DNA of 64,000 nt from CAYSCZ01 sp051155775 (lineage in GTDB: Bacteria > Bacteroidota > Bacteroidia > Cytophagales > Cyclobacteriaceae): contig DAXETV010000012.1 of the NCBI GenBank assembly GCA_051155775.1, forward strand, positions 32,631 to 96,630. Reading direction: 5' to 3'. The position numbers and the translations under genes were made by a program. The notes under the pieces are model-generated. The model made no database searches. It saw only the letters and a list, made by a program, of their open reading frames with translations, and had not been told where the DNA came from. Shown one piece after another: positions 1-9,008 of the stretch (the stretch's first letter is position 1; every line of letters begins with the position of its first letter).

Positions 1-3000
1 CCAAATAGAAAATTATTCATGGTCCCCTGGCTGCAGGCTGATAGTTTTAAAGCTTTAAAAACAGTATCTACCAATCGTTGGCTGGTCTCCGTATTACCTC
101 CTACCACAGCCGGGCAATTTTCAGGCTCATTGAAGAAGAGGGGATTAATTATACTTCCCTCAGGCACTATTAATTTAACACGCTTCATAAGCCCTTCATT
201 AAGAGATAAAGGACGATCAGCCAATATCCGAAGAACATAAATGATTACACCATTGAGTATAGCCGGGGTAGCGTTTAGATTGCCGGTATGCTGGTCCGAA
301 GTGCCTGAAAAGTCAAAAATTAGTTGATCATCAGTAAAATGAATGCATACATTCAATAGGGTTCCATCATCCAAATATTCTTTTGACCGGAATGATTTGT
401 TCATCAAAGGTAATATAGCATTCCAAAGAACATTTGAGGCATTTTCCTTAATCGAAGCACTTAAGGATTGAATTTCTAATGCCTGAACCTCCTTAGCTAG
501 TTGCTTCAAACTGTTTACGCCAAGCTGAATAGCGGCTACACCGGCATTTAAATCGGCAAGATTTTCTTCAATTGAGCGTGTTGGATATTTTGCATTGGTA
601 AGTAATTTTGAAATGGCCTTCTCCTGAAAAATTCCATCTTTCACCAAATACATCGGTGGAATAACCACACCCTCTTCCTCAAGATTACGGGCATCGGCAG
701 GCATAGAACCGGGGGATTTCCCACCAATCTCCGCGTGGTGTGCCCGATTAGCAACATATCCAATCAATTGATCATCATCATAGGCTGCTGCTATAAGCGT
801 AATATCCGGCAGATGCGATCCTCCATAACCCGGGTGGTTGGTTATAACCACCTGAGCAGAGCCAAGACTGATGACGTCCCTCACCGCTCTAACGCATACG
901 CCCATACTACCCAGATGTACAGGAATATGAGGAGCGTTAACTACCAACTCGGCATCCTTATCTAAAATAGCACAGGAAAAATCCAACCTTTCTTTGATGT
1001 TTACTGAAAATGCACACCGTTGAAGTAAGGCTCCCATATTCTCAGCTATGCTGGTTAACCGGTTAGAAAATAGTTCCTGCTTTACAGCCATGGGCATGAC
1101 ACTTATTTCAGTTGAGTCAATCGCTCCTAAAAAAATCATTCGTCCGTTACCGCTTCCGTCCATAAAAAATTTCCAATCCCTTTCGATAACGATTGTAGTA
1201 AAATCGCTGAATAATAATGCCGGGCCAGGAATCTCTGCACCAATTCCCAAGGACTCCCATTTAAAAACAGGGGTATCCTCCCAGGCATCATTCAAAAAAA
1301 CATGTTGAATATCTTCCGTTTCCGGTAAATATTTGTTTTCAAAATCTGGTTTTACGGGTTCTTGTTCACGCCTGTTGGAACCAATCAGCTGAATAAACTC
1401 AACTTCTATCGTTCTATTTTTGATCCAGTGCCCGTACTGATTTTCATATTTAAATTTGAAATCAGCAAAAAGCTGGTCTTTATCCCCAAATTCTACGGCA
1501 AGACTTGTCTCCTGACCTTTGAATCTCAGGTAAAGTATTCTGCGGTTGATTTCTATATCCTGGTTTGTAAACCCTTCCCTGGAAAGTTCATTCATTACTG
1601 CCTTTTCTAGTTTCCCAAAATATTCAGTCAGCGCATCATATACTTCATCTAAAGGCTTAAGGATTTGCATTAAATTTTCTTTACTAATCAGAGCTTTTCC
1701 AAGTCCATATGCACTCAATAAACTTCCATCATAGGGGATCAAAATATTTTTTATTCCCAGTTTCTCTGCAACGCCGCAAGCATGTTGCCCACCGGCACCT
1801 CCAAAAGCCATCAAGTGATATTCCGAAGGATTATAACCTTTTTCAAATGAGATTTTATGGATAGCTGCTGCCATTTTCGTGTTGGCAATCTCCAAAAAAC
1901 CAGTTAGGATACTTTCATCACTAAGATCTTCTTCACAATGATTTTTTATAATTTCTAATTGCTTTCTGGCTTGATCTTTCGTTATTGGAATGCTAAAATT
2001 TGACATTACGATCCTTCCCAAAAGTAAATTGACGTCTGTGATGGTCAATGGTCCGTTTTTTCCATAGGAAGCTGGACCAGGTACCGCACCGGCACTTTCC
2101 GGCCCGACCTGGAGTACCGAATCTTTGTATTTACAGATTGACCCACCACCAGCAGCTACGGTATGAATAGAAAGTGTATGATTGAAAATGGTAATATCCC
2201 CGATATCAAGGTGGTCATCAAAGTCTATATGTCTGTCGTACCTGGATACATCCGTGCTTGTACCACCCATATCAATGGTCAGCACCTTCTGAAGCCCCAT
2301 CAATCTGGAAAGATAAGCACATCCCGAAACTCCTGCAGCAGGGCCACTCAGTAAGCTATCTTTAGCCTTAAATACTGAGACATCTGCAAGGCTTCCACTG
2401 CTGGTCATTACTTTGAAATTATCTGCAGCCAGGCGGTCATTCATATTGTCCTTAAATTTCTGTAAAACCGGGTCGATATAGGCATTGACCAGCGCAGTCA
2501 TGGTTCGGGGAAGGTATTTTATTTTCGGAGATAATGCAGATGACACGGATAAGTGCTGAAAGCCTGCTTCTTCAAAGTTTAATGATACTTCAGATTCATG
2601 AAGGGAATTTTTGCAACTATTCAAAAGGGAAATTGCTAACGATTCTGGTCCGCTAGCTTTTACTTTCCGTTGTAATTCTTTCAACTGGTCATTATTGATT
2701 GTACTGATAATTTCCCCTTTGGAATCTATCCGCTCATCAACTTCATAAACATCTGTGTATGGTAACCACCTTTGAGGTATGGCTAACTGAAACAGATCAG
2801 ATCTGCGCTGATCACCTATTTTAATGAGGTCTTTAAACCCCTTTGTTATCATTAAAGCAACTTTGGCACCTTTTTTTTCCAGCAAGGCGTTTGTTCCTAT
2901 GGTAGTTCCCAATCTTACCTGAGTCGGCGGTAAAGGTTGTTTAAGGGGCGTATCTGTAACAATCCTTAACGCAAAAACCGGAGCCTCCTCAAATGCGGTT

Positions 3001-3329
3001 ATTTCAAAATCCTGGGATTGTTTAAATGCCGCGATTGGTTTATCCAGCAAAAGTGACCGGTTCTCTATATCAAATGTTGTTACTGAATAACTTAGATCGT
3101 CAATAAATAAAGTATATCCTATGATTACGTTCCCTGATGATATACCAAAATCAGTATTTATGATGTAATTCCTTTCCCCAGATTTTTTTACCAGCTTTCC
3201 GCGTAGTCTTCCTGAGCTTAATATTTTCTTTCTTGTAAAATTCCCTCGAGGATCAGATATCAAACAGTCTGTAAATGTTCCTCCAACATCTGCCCACAGT
3301 TTCCAATATTTTGATTGATTTTTGTTCAC
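1..3329 (-). CDS. Fused HyuA-HyuB hydantoinase / 5-oxoprolinase, 3' end cut by window edge
   Basis: ATP-dependent amidohydrolase of the hydantoinase/5-oxoprolinase family, which opens 5-oxoproline or hydantoin-type rings in the cytoplasm. The frame is open from 3329 to the window edge without a stop, giving about 1,109 residues; fused members are usually near 1,250, so the last 100-150 are missing. The N-terminal HyuA half starts with WADVGGTFTDCL near residue 12 and holds TIDMGGTSTDVS (ATPase signatures) and FGGAGGQHACG. The HyuB half ends near the edge with GGNTETSQR and ACSQGTMNN, the family hallmark. The start is GTG at 3329-3327: an in-frame TAG lies directly before it, and no ATG precedes the first conserved motif. 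It follows the lipoprotein gene by 20 bases and is probably co-transcribed. The substrate cannot be told from sequence. Confidence 0.93.
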   Translation of the reverse strand, partial: MNKNQSKYWKLWADVGGTFTDCLISDPRGNFTRKKILSSGRLRGKLVKKSGERNYIINTDFGISSGNVIIGYTLFIDDLSYSVTTFDIENRSLLLDKPIAAFKQSQDFEITAFEEAPVFALRIVTDTPLKQPLPPTQVRLGTTIGTNALLEKKGAKVALMITKGFKDLIKIGDQRRSDLFQLAIPQRWLPYTDVYEVDERIDSKGEIISTINNDQLKELQRKVKASGPESLAISLLNSCKNSLHESEVSLNFEEAGFQHLSVSSALSPKIKYLPRTMTALVNAYIDPVLQKFKDNMNDRLAADNFKVMTSSGSLADVSVFKAKDSLLSGPAAGVSGCAYLSRLMGLQKVLTIDMGGTSTDVSRYDRHIDFDDHLDIGDITIFNHTLSIHTVAAGGGSICKYKDSVLQVGPESAGAVPGPASYGKNGPLTITDVNLLLGRIVMSNFSIPITKDQARKQLEIIKNHCEEDLSDESILTGFLEIANTKMAAAIHKISFEKGYNPSEYHLMAFGGAGGQHACGVAEKLGIKNILIPYDGSLLSAYGLGKALISKENLMQILKPLDEVYDALTEYFGKLEKAVMNELSREGFTNQDIEINRRILYLRFKGQETSLAVEFGDKDQLFADFKFKYENQYGHWIKNRTIEVEFIQLIGSNRREQEPVKPDFENKYLPETEDIQHVFLNDAWEDTPVFKWESLGIGAEIPGPALLFSDFTTIVIERDWKFFMDGSGNGRMIFLGAIDSTEISVMPMAVKQELFSNRLTSIAENMGALLQRCAFSVNIKERLDFSCAILDKDAELVVNAPHIPVHLGSMGVCVRAVRDVISLGSAQVVITNHPGYGGSHLPDITLIAAAYDDDQLIGYVANRAHHAEIGGKSPGSMPADARNLEEEGVVIPPMYLVKDGIFQEKAISKLLTNAKYPTRSIEENLADLNAGVAAIQLGVNSLKQLAKEVQALEIQSLSASIKENASNVLWNAILPLMNKSFRSKEYLDDGTLLNVCIHFTDDQLIFDFSGTSDQHTGNLNATPAILNGVIIYVLRILADRPLSLNEGLMKRVKLIVPEGSIINPLFFNEPENCPAVVGGNTETSQRLVDTVFKALKLSACSQGTMNNFLF

Positions 3330-3349
3330 CTATCAAAGTAGGTGTTTTT

Positions 3350-4294
3350 TTAATAAATGGGCAAACCCAGCGCTTGTCTCAGCACCGTATCTTGCTTGTT
3401 GTTCTTACTCCAATATTTTTCCCTGATTGTTGAGATCCTTTTTGCGGTTGTAAATAAGGATTTATCAGACATACCAGAATAAGACTCTTCCCATCCTTCA
3501 ATAATAAATGGAAAATTTTCCTGAAAAAATATAGACAGCCTTCTTTCATTATGCTTATATCTTATCGTATAATTCATAACCGGCTTTCCATTAAATTTAT
3601 CTTTGTTTAAACTGGCTGTGGCATCATAAACATCATCGGCATTATGTTTTAGCCTGTTATAAAATAAACTTTGGATTAGTTTGATGTCTCCTTTTGGCAA
3701 ATATTCAGGATTGAACCTGATACGGGTCCAAATTTCATCTTCAGTTAACACCTTTGGTAAAGATTTTTTTGTATCTCCCTCTTTTTCGAAGTATGAATAG
3801 TTAACCACGTTATATTTGTCGTTCCTCAGATTATATTGAGAAAAAGTATGACCACACCATTCCTGGGAGGATGCAGTGATCTTAAGCGTATTAGCTCCTT
3901 CTCCGGCATTTACAGGAGTAAACGTTGATAACATCATTGAATAAGGATAGATGCCGGTTAGGAATTTTTTCATAAAATTCAGCTTAAGAATTGTAGAGGA
4001 GGGATAACTCCCGGTTTCGTCCTTTACTTGTTTATCCGGCAGGAAATTTTCTGTGACGAATATTAGAGTAGCCGTCCCATTATGTGCTTCACCATACCTT
4101 GATTGTAATAATTCATAGGATGTGAGCTCTGCTGTACCACTATACCAATAATCATCAAAACCGTCAGCCTTTTTGAATTCTGAAGCGTTAGCGGATATGG
4201 CACCCATCCGGGCTTTGGATGTTTCACTGTTTGGATTACAGGAAACTAAAGTGATAAGTATTAAAAGTAGAGGGTATCTAAAATAAATAATCAT
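3350..4294 (-). CDS. Bacteroidota lipoprotein (family often mislabelled 'septum formation inhibitor Maf')
   Basis: A 314-residue predicted lipoprotein. Residues 1-19 form a hydrophobic signal ending in the lipobox LVSC (Cys19), so the mature protein should be lipidated and held in the inner or outer membrane. The body contains DYWYSGTAELTSYEL, RYGEAHNGTATLIFVTE and SSQEWCGHTFSQYN. From memory these mark a Bacteroidota family that automatic pipelines often call Maf, but nothing here resembles the Maf nucleotide pyrophosphatase, which is cytoplasmic and about 190 residues long. Function is unknown. It lies 20 bases before the HyuAB gene and is likely the first gene of that two-gene unit. Confidence 0.85.
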   Translation of the reverse strand: MIIYFRYPLLLILITLVSCNPNSETSKARMGAISANASEFKKADGFDDYWYSGTAELTSYELLQSRYGEAHNGTATLIFVTENFLPDKQVKDETGSYPSSTILKLNFMKKFLTGIYPYSMMLSTFTPVNAGEGANTLKITASSQEWCGHTFSQYNLRNDKYNVVNYSYFEKEGDTKKSLPKVLTEDEIWTRIRFNPEYLPKGDIKLIQSLFYNRLKHNADDVYDATASLNKDKFNGKPVMNYTIRYKHNERRLSIFFQENFPFIIEGWEESYSGMSDKSLFTTAKRISTIREKYWSKNNKQDTVLRQALGLPIY

Positions 4295-4313
4295 AGCTTT
4301 GAAATTGTAGTTA

Positions 4314-4321
4314 CAAAACTA
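4314..4321 (-). promoter_or_regulatory. Candidate Bacteroidota -7 box for the lipoprotein-hyuAB unit
   Basis: The minus strand reads TAGTTTTG here, an exact match to the Bacteroidota -7 consensus TAnnTTTG. Transcription would begin near 4309, about 15 bases before the lipoprotein ATG at 4294. No convincing TTTG box is found 19-21 bases upstream, so only half of the promoter is supported. Confidence 0.4.
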
Positions 4322-4361
4322 TGATTAACCAAGATTGATTCCTGAAAAATAAAATAAGTTA

Positions 4362-4640
4362 TCAGCCTTTTTCTACTTCGCTGATAAAACTTTTACCTGG
4401 TTTAAATTTAGGAACCACCTTCTCAGGAACTGTAATTTCCTGTCCTGTCTGAGGGTTTCTAACTTTTCTGGACTTTCTCTTACTTTGAGAGAACGTACCA
4501 AAGTTTACTAAAGTAACTGAGTTACCATGAGAAACATCCTTAACAATTGCATCCAAAAGGCTATCTAAAGCTTTTGTAGCCTGGGCTTTAGTAATACCGG
4601 CCTGGTCGGCCATCGAATTAATTAAATCTGCTTTGTTCAA
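4362..4640 (-). CDS. HU-family DNA-binding protein
   Basis: Histone-like nucleoid protein of 92 residues, the standard HU length, which binds and bends DNA as a dimer. The N-terminal helical dimerisation part reads MNKADLINSMADQAGITKAQ. The hallmark region follows: NFGTFSQSKRKSRKVRNPQTG (residues about 46-66), holding the GFGTF-like turn and the RNPQTG at the tip of the DNA-binding arm, then PKFKPGKSF near the C-terminus. It is monocistronic by position: 67 bases separate it from the next minus-strand gene and 184 bases lie upstream before the alcohol dehydrogenase. Those 184 bases (4641-4824) hold no ORF or RNA gene that I can support. Confidence 0.95.
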   Translation of the reverse strand: MNKADLINSMADQAGITKAQATKALDSLLDAIVKDVSHGNSVTLVNFGTFSQSKRKSRKVRNPQTGQEITVPEKVVPKFKPGKSFISEVEKG

Positions 4641-4824
4641 ATTATTTTAACTTTTATGTAACATCAACAATTTTAACAACTTGACTAAAAAAATGCAAGG
4701 TAATTGCTAAAATATCAACAGGTGGGGCTTTAAAAGGATCGATTTTGTTGAAAAATTATTTACCAACTAACATAAAAGTTAAAGACGGCATAACATTAAT
4801 GTGTATTATAACCCAGTTTAAATT

Positions 4825-5829
4825 TTACATTTCCAAAACCAGTCTGTATCGAGGACTACCGGATCTTAGTTTTTCCATGGCTTCATTCACAGTTTTTAAT
4901 GGAAAAGATTCTATTATTGGTTCAATATTATGTCTCTGGATAAATTCCAGCATCCTTTTGGTGTTTATTGGACTCCCCAAAGGTGAACCAGTTAACATCT
5001 TTTGACCTGCTAATACTGGGAAATGTGTGTATGTAACCTGTCCAACAGCTCCCACGATGTGAATTCTTCCTTTTGGTTTTAAAGCATTTATGTATGCATC
5101 CCAATTTAAGTCCACATTAGAGGTAACAAGAATTAAATCAAATGTATTGGCCAGCTTACCAAGAGCGTCGGCTTCCTTAATGTTGACAAAATTATGGGCC
5201 CCTAGTCTATTTGCTTCCTCCGCTTTATCGGCACTGGTAGAAAAAGCTGTTACTTCACATCCCCAGGCATTTAAAAAAGATAACGCCATGTGCCCCAAAC
5301 CACCGATACCTACTACTCCGACATGATGCAAACCACTTAGATTACTTTGAATAATAGGATTGAACACAGTTATTCCACCACAAAACAAAGGTCCGGCAGA
5401 CTGAAGGTTTATGCCCTCCGGAATAGGGATGACCCATGTTGATTGTGCTTTCACTTTATTTGCAAATCCCCCAAACCTTCCTACGATGGTCATTTCAGAA
5501 TTAACACAAAGATTATGATCGCCTGACATACAATCCTCACAAGTCATGCATGATCTCGAAAACCACCCCAGGCCAACAGTTTGACCAATTTGCAGGTGAT
5601 GTACATTGTCACCTTTCTGTGATATCTTTCCAACCACTTCATGTCCAGGTACAAACGGATAGGCCGACATGCCCCAATCATTATTTAACATGCTAAGGTC
5701 ACTATGACAGATACCGCAGTGGCTCACATCAATGATGACTTCATCTTTTTCCAGAGGGCCCATCTGATATTCAAAGGGCTTTAATTCGCCTTTTGCTTCA
5801 TGAGCGGCGTATGCTTCTACTTTAATTAT
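4825..5829 (-). CDS. Zinc-dependent alcohol dehydrogenase, CAD/YahK-type, with no canonical start codon
   Basis: NADP(H)-dependent aldehyde reductase / alcohol dehydrogenase of the cinnamyl-alcohol-dehydrogenase group. It shows the catalytic zinc site (CGICHSDL, GHEVVGKI), four structural-zinc cysteines in CMTCEDCMSGDHNLC, and the Rossmann motif GVVGIGGLGHMAL. The first ATG, at 5763, gives 312 residues and removes the first beta strand of the GroES-like fold. The frame continues upstream as IIKVEAYAAHEAKGELKPFE, which fits the usual N-terminus and gives 334 residues, close to the roughly 345 of the family. Between the in-frame TAA at 5836-5838 and that ATG there is no ATG, GTG or TTG, only ATA (5829-5827) and ATT (5826-5824). 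I annotate from ATA, seeing it as an ancestral ATG changed by one base. If ATA and ATT are not used, the gene makes an N-truncated protein or is decaying. Confidence 0.82.
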   Translation of the reverse strand: MIKVEAYAAHEAKGELKPFEYQMGPLEKDEVIIDVSHCGICHSDLSMLNNDWGMSAYPFVPGHEVVGKISQKGDNVHHLQIGQTVGLGWFSRSCMTCEDCMSGDHNLCVNSEMTIVGRFGGFANKVKAQSTWVIPIPEGINLQSAGPLFCGGITVFNPIIQSNLSGLHHVGVVGIGGLGHMALSFLNAWGCEVTAFSTSADKAEEANRLGAHNFVNIKEADALGKLANTFDLILVTSNVDLNWDAYINALKPKGRIHIVGAVGQVTYTHFPVLAGQKMLTGSPLGSPINTKRMLEFIQRHNIEPIIESFPLKTVNEAMEKLRSGSPRYRLVLEM

Positions 5830-5950
5830 TAATTTTTATTAAGGTTTTACAATTGGCATTGAACAATAGACAATGCAATGATGTTCACTACTAATCTCCG
5901 CTTATTTTATTTATTATTGCTGAATTGTTTGAATAAGTTGATAAAAAGAA

Positions 5951-7174
5951 ATGTACGATCTTAAAAATTATATCCACAGAGGCTCAACGTTTGTAAATAA
6001 TAAACTTAATCCTCGCCACAAAAAATTGTCGACTTTGATGATTTACGCCACGGATATCTGTGATTCTGGCTGTAAGCATTGTCTTATATGGGCAAAAAGA
6101 CCAACTAAAGTCCTTCCATTGGAAAAGATCATCGAAATAATGAATAGTAAGTGTGTCACCAAAAACACGACCATTGGTCTGGAAGGCGGGGAATTTCTTT
6201 TACACCCTGAGGCGCTGGAAATTATGAAGTGGTTTCGGGAAAACCATCCAAATTTTGACCTTTTATCCAATTGCTTAAAACCAGATAATTTAATAGAAGC
6301 GGTTAAAAAATATCCGCCTAAGAGATTATATGTATCCCTGGATGGCGATAAAGATACATACCTTTACATGAGGGGTAAAGATGGCTACGAATCAGTCATT
6401 AAGGTTATAGAAGAGCTTAAAGATGTGGTCCCTATTTCTACAATGTTTACCTTATCTCCTTATAATGAGTTTAGTGATATGGATCACGTGGCCAATGTAT
6501 GTGAGAAATATGGGATAGATATGCGGATAGGTGTTTATAATAACATTTCATTTTTTGATACTGTAGAGACAGCACATGAAAATGATATTGGGCAACATAA
6601 AGATGAAAAAATACTTCAATATGCTGATGTAAGGGAGATAAAGCAGGAGGGTCTACTCCAACGAAACGCTAAACTCAAAGAAGAAGAAGCTAAAAATATT
6701 CACAGCCCTATCCACAATCACGAGGTTGAGTACAGTGAGTTCAAGGACAACGTACCTCATTCCATAAAGAAATTCAAAGAAAACTATGACTTTTTAATGC
6801 TCTATGATGAGTGGAGAAAGAAACGTTTGAAGATGAAGTGCCACAGTATTCTGGATAGTGCCGTTGTGCATCCAAATGGTGATGTACCAATTTGTCAGCA
6901 TCTTGATGTGAAAATTGGAAATGTTTTTGAGAATACATTAGATGAGGTTTTTAATTCCGATGAAACCATTAAAACCCATAATCATCATGTTCACAATTGC
7001 AATCAATGTTGGATTAACTTCCATAGAAAATATGACGTGGTACTTTACAGAACCTTCGAGAAATTTTTTGGAAAGGTTGGTACTTCTAAATTACTAGGTT
7101 ATTATCAATGGGAAGAGGACAATAAATCGACTTACAAGGAATACATGGATAAGGTCACTAAAACTTATGTTTAA
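5951..7174 (+). CDS. Radical SAM/SPASM-domain protein of unknown substrate
   Basis: A 407-residue radical SAM enzyme. The AdoMet-cleaving 4Fe-4S cluster motif CxxxCxxC is C37, C41 and C44 (DICDSGCKHC), followed by the glycine-rich LEGGEFLL that contacts SAM. A C-terminal SPASM-like region supplies further cysteines, C297, C315, C350 and C353, for an auxiliary cluster (KCHSILDSAVVHPNGDVPIC and HNCNQC). The C-terminal tail (about 360-407) is charged and has no motif that I recognise. SPASM enzymes modify peptides or act in cofactor and sugar chemistry. No small precursor peptide gene was seen beside it. Its last 17 bases overlap the 3' end of the convergent Gfo/Idh/MocA gene. Confidence 0.88.
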   Translation: MYDLKNYIHRGSTFVNNKLNPRHKKLSTLMIYATDICDSGCKHCLIWAKRPTKVLPLEKIIEIMNSKCVTKNTTIGLEGGEFLLHPEALEIMKWFRENHPNFDLLSNCLKPDNLIEAVKKYPPKRLYVSLDGDKDTYLYMRGKDGYESVIKVIEELKDVVPISTMFTLSPYNEFSDMDHVANVCEKYGIDMRIGVYNNISFFDTVETAHENDIGQHKDEKILQYADVREIKQEGLLQRNAKLKEEEAKNIHSPIHNHEVEYSEFKDNVPHSIKKFKENYDFLMLYDEWRKKRLKMKCHSILDSAVVHPNGDVPICQHLDVKIGNVFENTLDEVFNSDETIKTHNHHVHNCNQCWINFHRKYDVVLYRTFEKFFGKVGTSKLLGYYQWEEDNKSTYKEYMDKVTKTYV

Positions 7175-8192
7175 TTTTTTCTATCAAGCTATAAGTCTCC
7201 AACAGGTCGTTTAAAGGCGATCTGTTTGTTGTTTTTTGACCCTCTACAGTTTTAACGAAAGTTTCGATCTCCGTTAGGTAGCCTTGCTCATAGAGGCTGT
7301 TGAAGTCTTTTATGGGTATGAAGCCCCTGTTGTCATACAGCGAAATTGTTTTTGTGGGATTATCTAAAACTTTCTCCAAAGGAATATTCATAACTTTCTT
7401 AGGCTTTGATTCTTTAGTGAGTTTTGATGGGTATGATGCGTAGATAACTTCTTTTTTTGTATTTATGGTCATATCATCATGAGTAATACCCCAGCCGTAG
7501 TTTGTAGATAGCTCCAGGACACCAATGGCTCCACTTCTATGTTTCGTTTGAATAATCACGGAGGAATAACCTTGCGCACCAACTCTTTGAATATTTACAT
7601 GTTCTGTTTTTCCAAACAAATAGTAAATATTATCCAGAGCATGGATGTAAAGGTCTAATACCTCATCTCCTTCCGGGTAACCTCCTGTTACATACCTGGC
7701 ATTATAGGTTATAACATCTTTTAGATATGGTTTCAATAGACTATTAATTTTACAATATCTCTTTTGTAAACCCACCAGACATTTTACTTGGTTTGCGTTT
7801 TTGATCAGATCCTCCAGCTCATTTTTGCTGGCACATGGAGGTTTTTCTACAAAAACATATTTCCCTCCCTGCATAAGTTTTTTTGTTATTTCATAGTGGG
7901 CCTTAACGGATGCACTCACAAATACGCCCTTTATTTCTACATCGTTTATAATATCTGTTAAAGAGTCAGTACCTTCTGCCCCATAGCGGGATGCCATCCT
8001 GACGGCATTTTCCTTGTTGCGGGTGCATATAATCTTTAATGGTACAGCCAAATAATTTAAACAAGGATAAAGGTTAGAGATGCTATGATTACCAACCCCT
8101 ACAAAGGCGTATTTATATTTATAAGATTTATCTAGTTTCAGATAACCTTGTTTTCTGACCTGTTTATATTTTTCAATTAAACCATCTATCAT
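7158..8192 (-). CDS. Gfo/Idh/MocA-family NAD(P)-dependent oxidoreductase
   Basis: A 344-residue oxidoreductase. The nucleotide-binding fold begins near residue 29 (YAFVGVGNHS, a GxGxxx variant), after an unusual leader of about 28 residues that is charged and lysine-rich. The catalytic-domain motif FVEKPP near residue 115 supplies the lysine conserved in the family, and the C-terminal alpha/beta domain follows. Members oxidise or reduce sugars, inositols and related alcohols. Its stop lies inside the convergent radical SAM gene (17-base overlap), which hints at a long-standing arrangement. The uracil-DNA glycosylase gene lies 19 bases upstream on the same strand and may be transcribed with it. 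The substrate is unknown. Confidence 0.88.
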   Translation of the reverse strand: MIDGLIEKYKQVRKQGYLKLDKSYKYKYAFVGVGNHSISNLYPCLNYLAVPLKIICTRNKENAVRMASRYGAEGTDSLTDIINDVEIKGVFVSASVKAHYEITKKLMQGGKYVFVEKPPCASKNELEDLIKNANQVKCLVGLQKRYCKINSLLKPYLKDVITYNARYVTGGYPEGDEVLDLYIHALDNIYYLFGKTEHVNIQRVGAQGYSSVIIQTKHRSGAIGVLELSTNYGWGITHDDMTINTKKEVIYASYPSKLTKESKPKKVMNIPLEKVLDNPTKTISLYDNRGFIPIKDFNSLYEQGYLTEIETFVKTVEGQKTTNRSPLNDLLETYSLIEKIKHKF

Positions 8193-8211
8193 TTCAAAAT
8201 AAAATTAAGCT

Positions 8212-8901
8212 TTAAGCGATCAATGTTTTGGATGCGTTGAGTTCCTGAATATAAAGACTTATGTAGTCATCAATTTTTTTTAGTCTGTATTGCATTATCC
8301 ACCTTGGGTGGGGTAGTCCCTTTATTTCGTCAAATAATCTATAATCATTATTTATTTCTTTAAAAATCTTATAATTTTTGCCCTGACCTATGCAATAAGC
8401 TATTTTTCTGGAGCACCCAAACAATAATTTCTTTTTTAACCAATCAACGATATATGGTTTTATTTCTTTGAGAAGCTCCTTTGAATCGTAGTAATTAAAA
8501 TTCTTTCCCTGCTTGACAAATCCTATGGGAGATAATGCTGAAAAAAAGAACTTTTGATAAAACTTTTCGGGGCCTCCATACGCACTGATCATCTTATAAA
8601 TAAATATTGAAGAAAGCTCTGCCTTTTGTTCAAAATAATTTTCTATCCCACAATCACGCTTCAATCTGATAGGGTCTGTAAAGCCAATGCCGGTTATACC
8701 AGCCCCAAACCGTCCCGGATTAATTCCCATAAGCAAGACCCTCTGGCCATTATCATTATAAAACTTTGTGAAAAACTGAAGCATGATTTTTTTTATCTCA
8801 TCATCCCTGAAAGGGGTCAACAGGTCCACACCTTCAGGAACCTTTGGTGATTCTATCTTTTCATAAAAATCAATTACCGATTGGCCAAATGTGCTCTTCA
8901 T
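8212..8901 (-). CDS. Uracil-DNA glycosylase superfamily protein, SMUG-like
   Basis: A 229-residue base-excision glycosylase that removes uracil or related lesions from DNA. Motif 1 reads LLMGINPGRFGAGITGIGF, with N61 of GINPG in the place of the family's active-site Asn. Motif 2 is GLPHPRWIMQYR near H198, resembling the HP-containing DNA-intercalation loop of SMUG1. The GINPG signature and the length fit the bacterial SMUG2-type branch better than family 1 or 4 enzymes, and no Fe-S cysteine set is present. It starts at the ATG at 8901, just after a -7 box. A second DNA glycosylase (AlkA-like) is encoded 324 bases away on the other strand. Confidence 0.85.
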   Translation of the reverse strand: MKSTFGQSVIDFYEKIESPKVPEGVDLLTPFRDDEIKKIMLQFFTKFYNDNGQRVLLMGINPGRFGAGITGIGFTDPIRLKRDCGIENYFEQKAELSSIFIYKMISAYGGPEKFYQKFFFSALSPIGFVKQGKNFNYYDSKELLKEIKPYIVDWLKKKLLFGCSRKIAYCIGQGKNYKIFKEINNDYRLFDEIKGLPHPRWIMQYRLKKIDDYISLYIQELNASKTLIA

Positions 8902-8908
8902 TCAAGCC

Positions 8909-8916
8909 CAAAACTA
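8909..8916 (-). promoter_or_regulatory. Candidate Bacteroidota -7 box for the glycosylase gene
   Basis: The minus strand reads TAGTTTTG, an exact TAnnTTTG match ending 7 bases before the ATG at 8901. Transcription from it would begin only a few bases before the start codon, giving a nearly leaderless mRNA. No clear -33 element was found, so the assignment is tentative. Confidence 0.33.
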
Positions 8917-8995
8917 ATGCTTAAATAACAACCGTCACCGGGTAGGTTGACAAACTGCATAGGAAATAGCTGATAATGAGAATACATTAGCTGAT

Positions 8996-9004
8996 AAAGG
9001 AGGG
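8996..9004 (+). promoter_or_regulatory. Strong Shine-Dalgarno site
   Basis: AAAGGAGGG sits just upstream of the ATG at 9009. Almost every other gene in the window has an AT-rich leader without such a site, as is usual in Bacteroidota, so this one stands out and supports translation of the short ORF. Confidence 0.55.
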
Positions 9005-9008
9005 AATA

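Noticed and set aside
19..2354. Several plus-strand ORFs of 60-86 codons
   Set aside because: They lie opposite the continuous minus-strand hydantoinase/oxoprolinase frame with clear family motifs, so they are shadows.
3350..4294. Label 'septum formation inhibitor Maf' for the lipoprotein
   Set aside because: The protein has a lipobox and none of the Maf nucleotide pyrophosphatase motifs.
5764..5870. Frameshift explaining the missing alcohol dehydrogenase start
   Set aside because: The upstream ATG (MPIVKP) is in the same frame but two consecutive in-frame TAA codons follow it, so a simple frameshift does not restore a longer protein.
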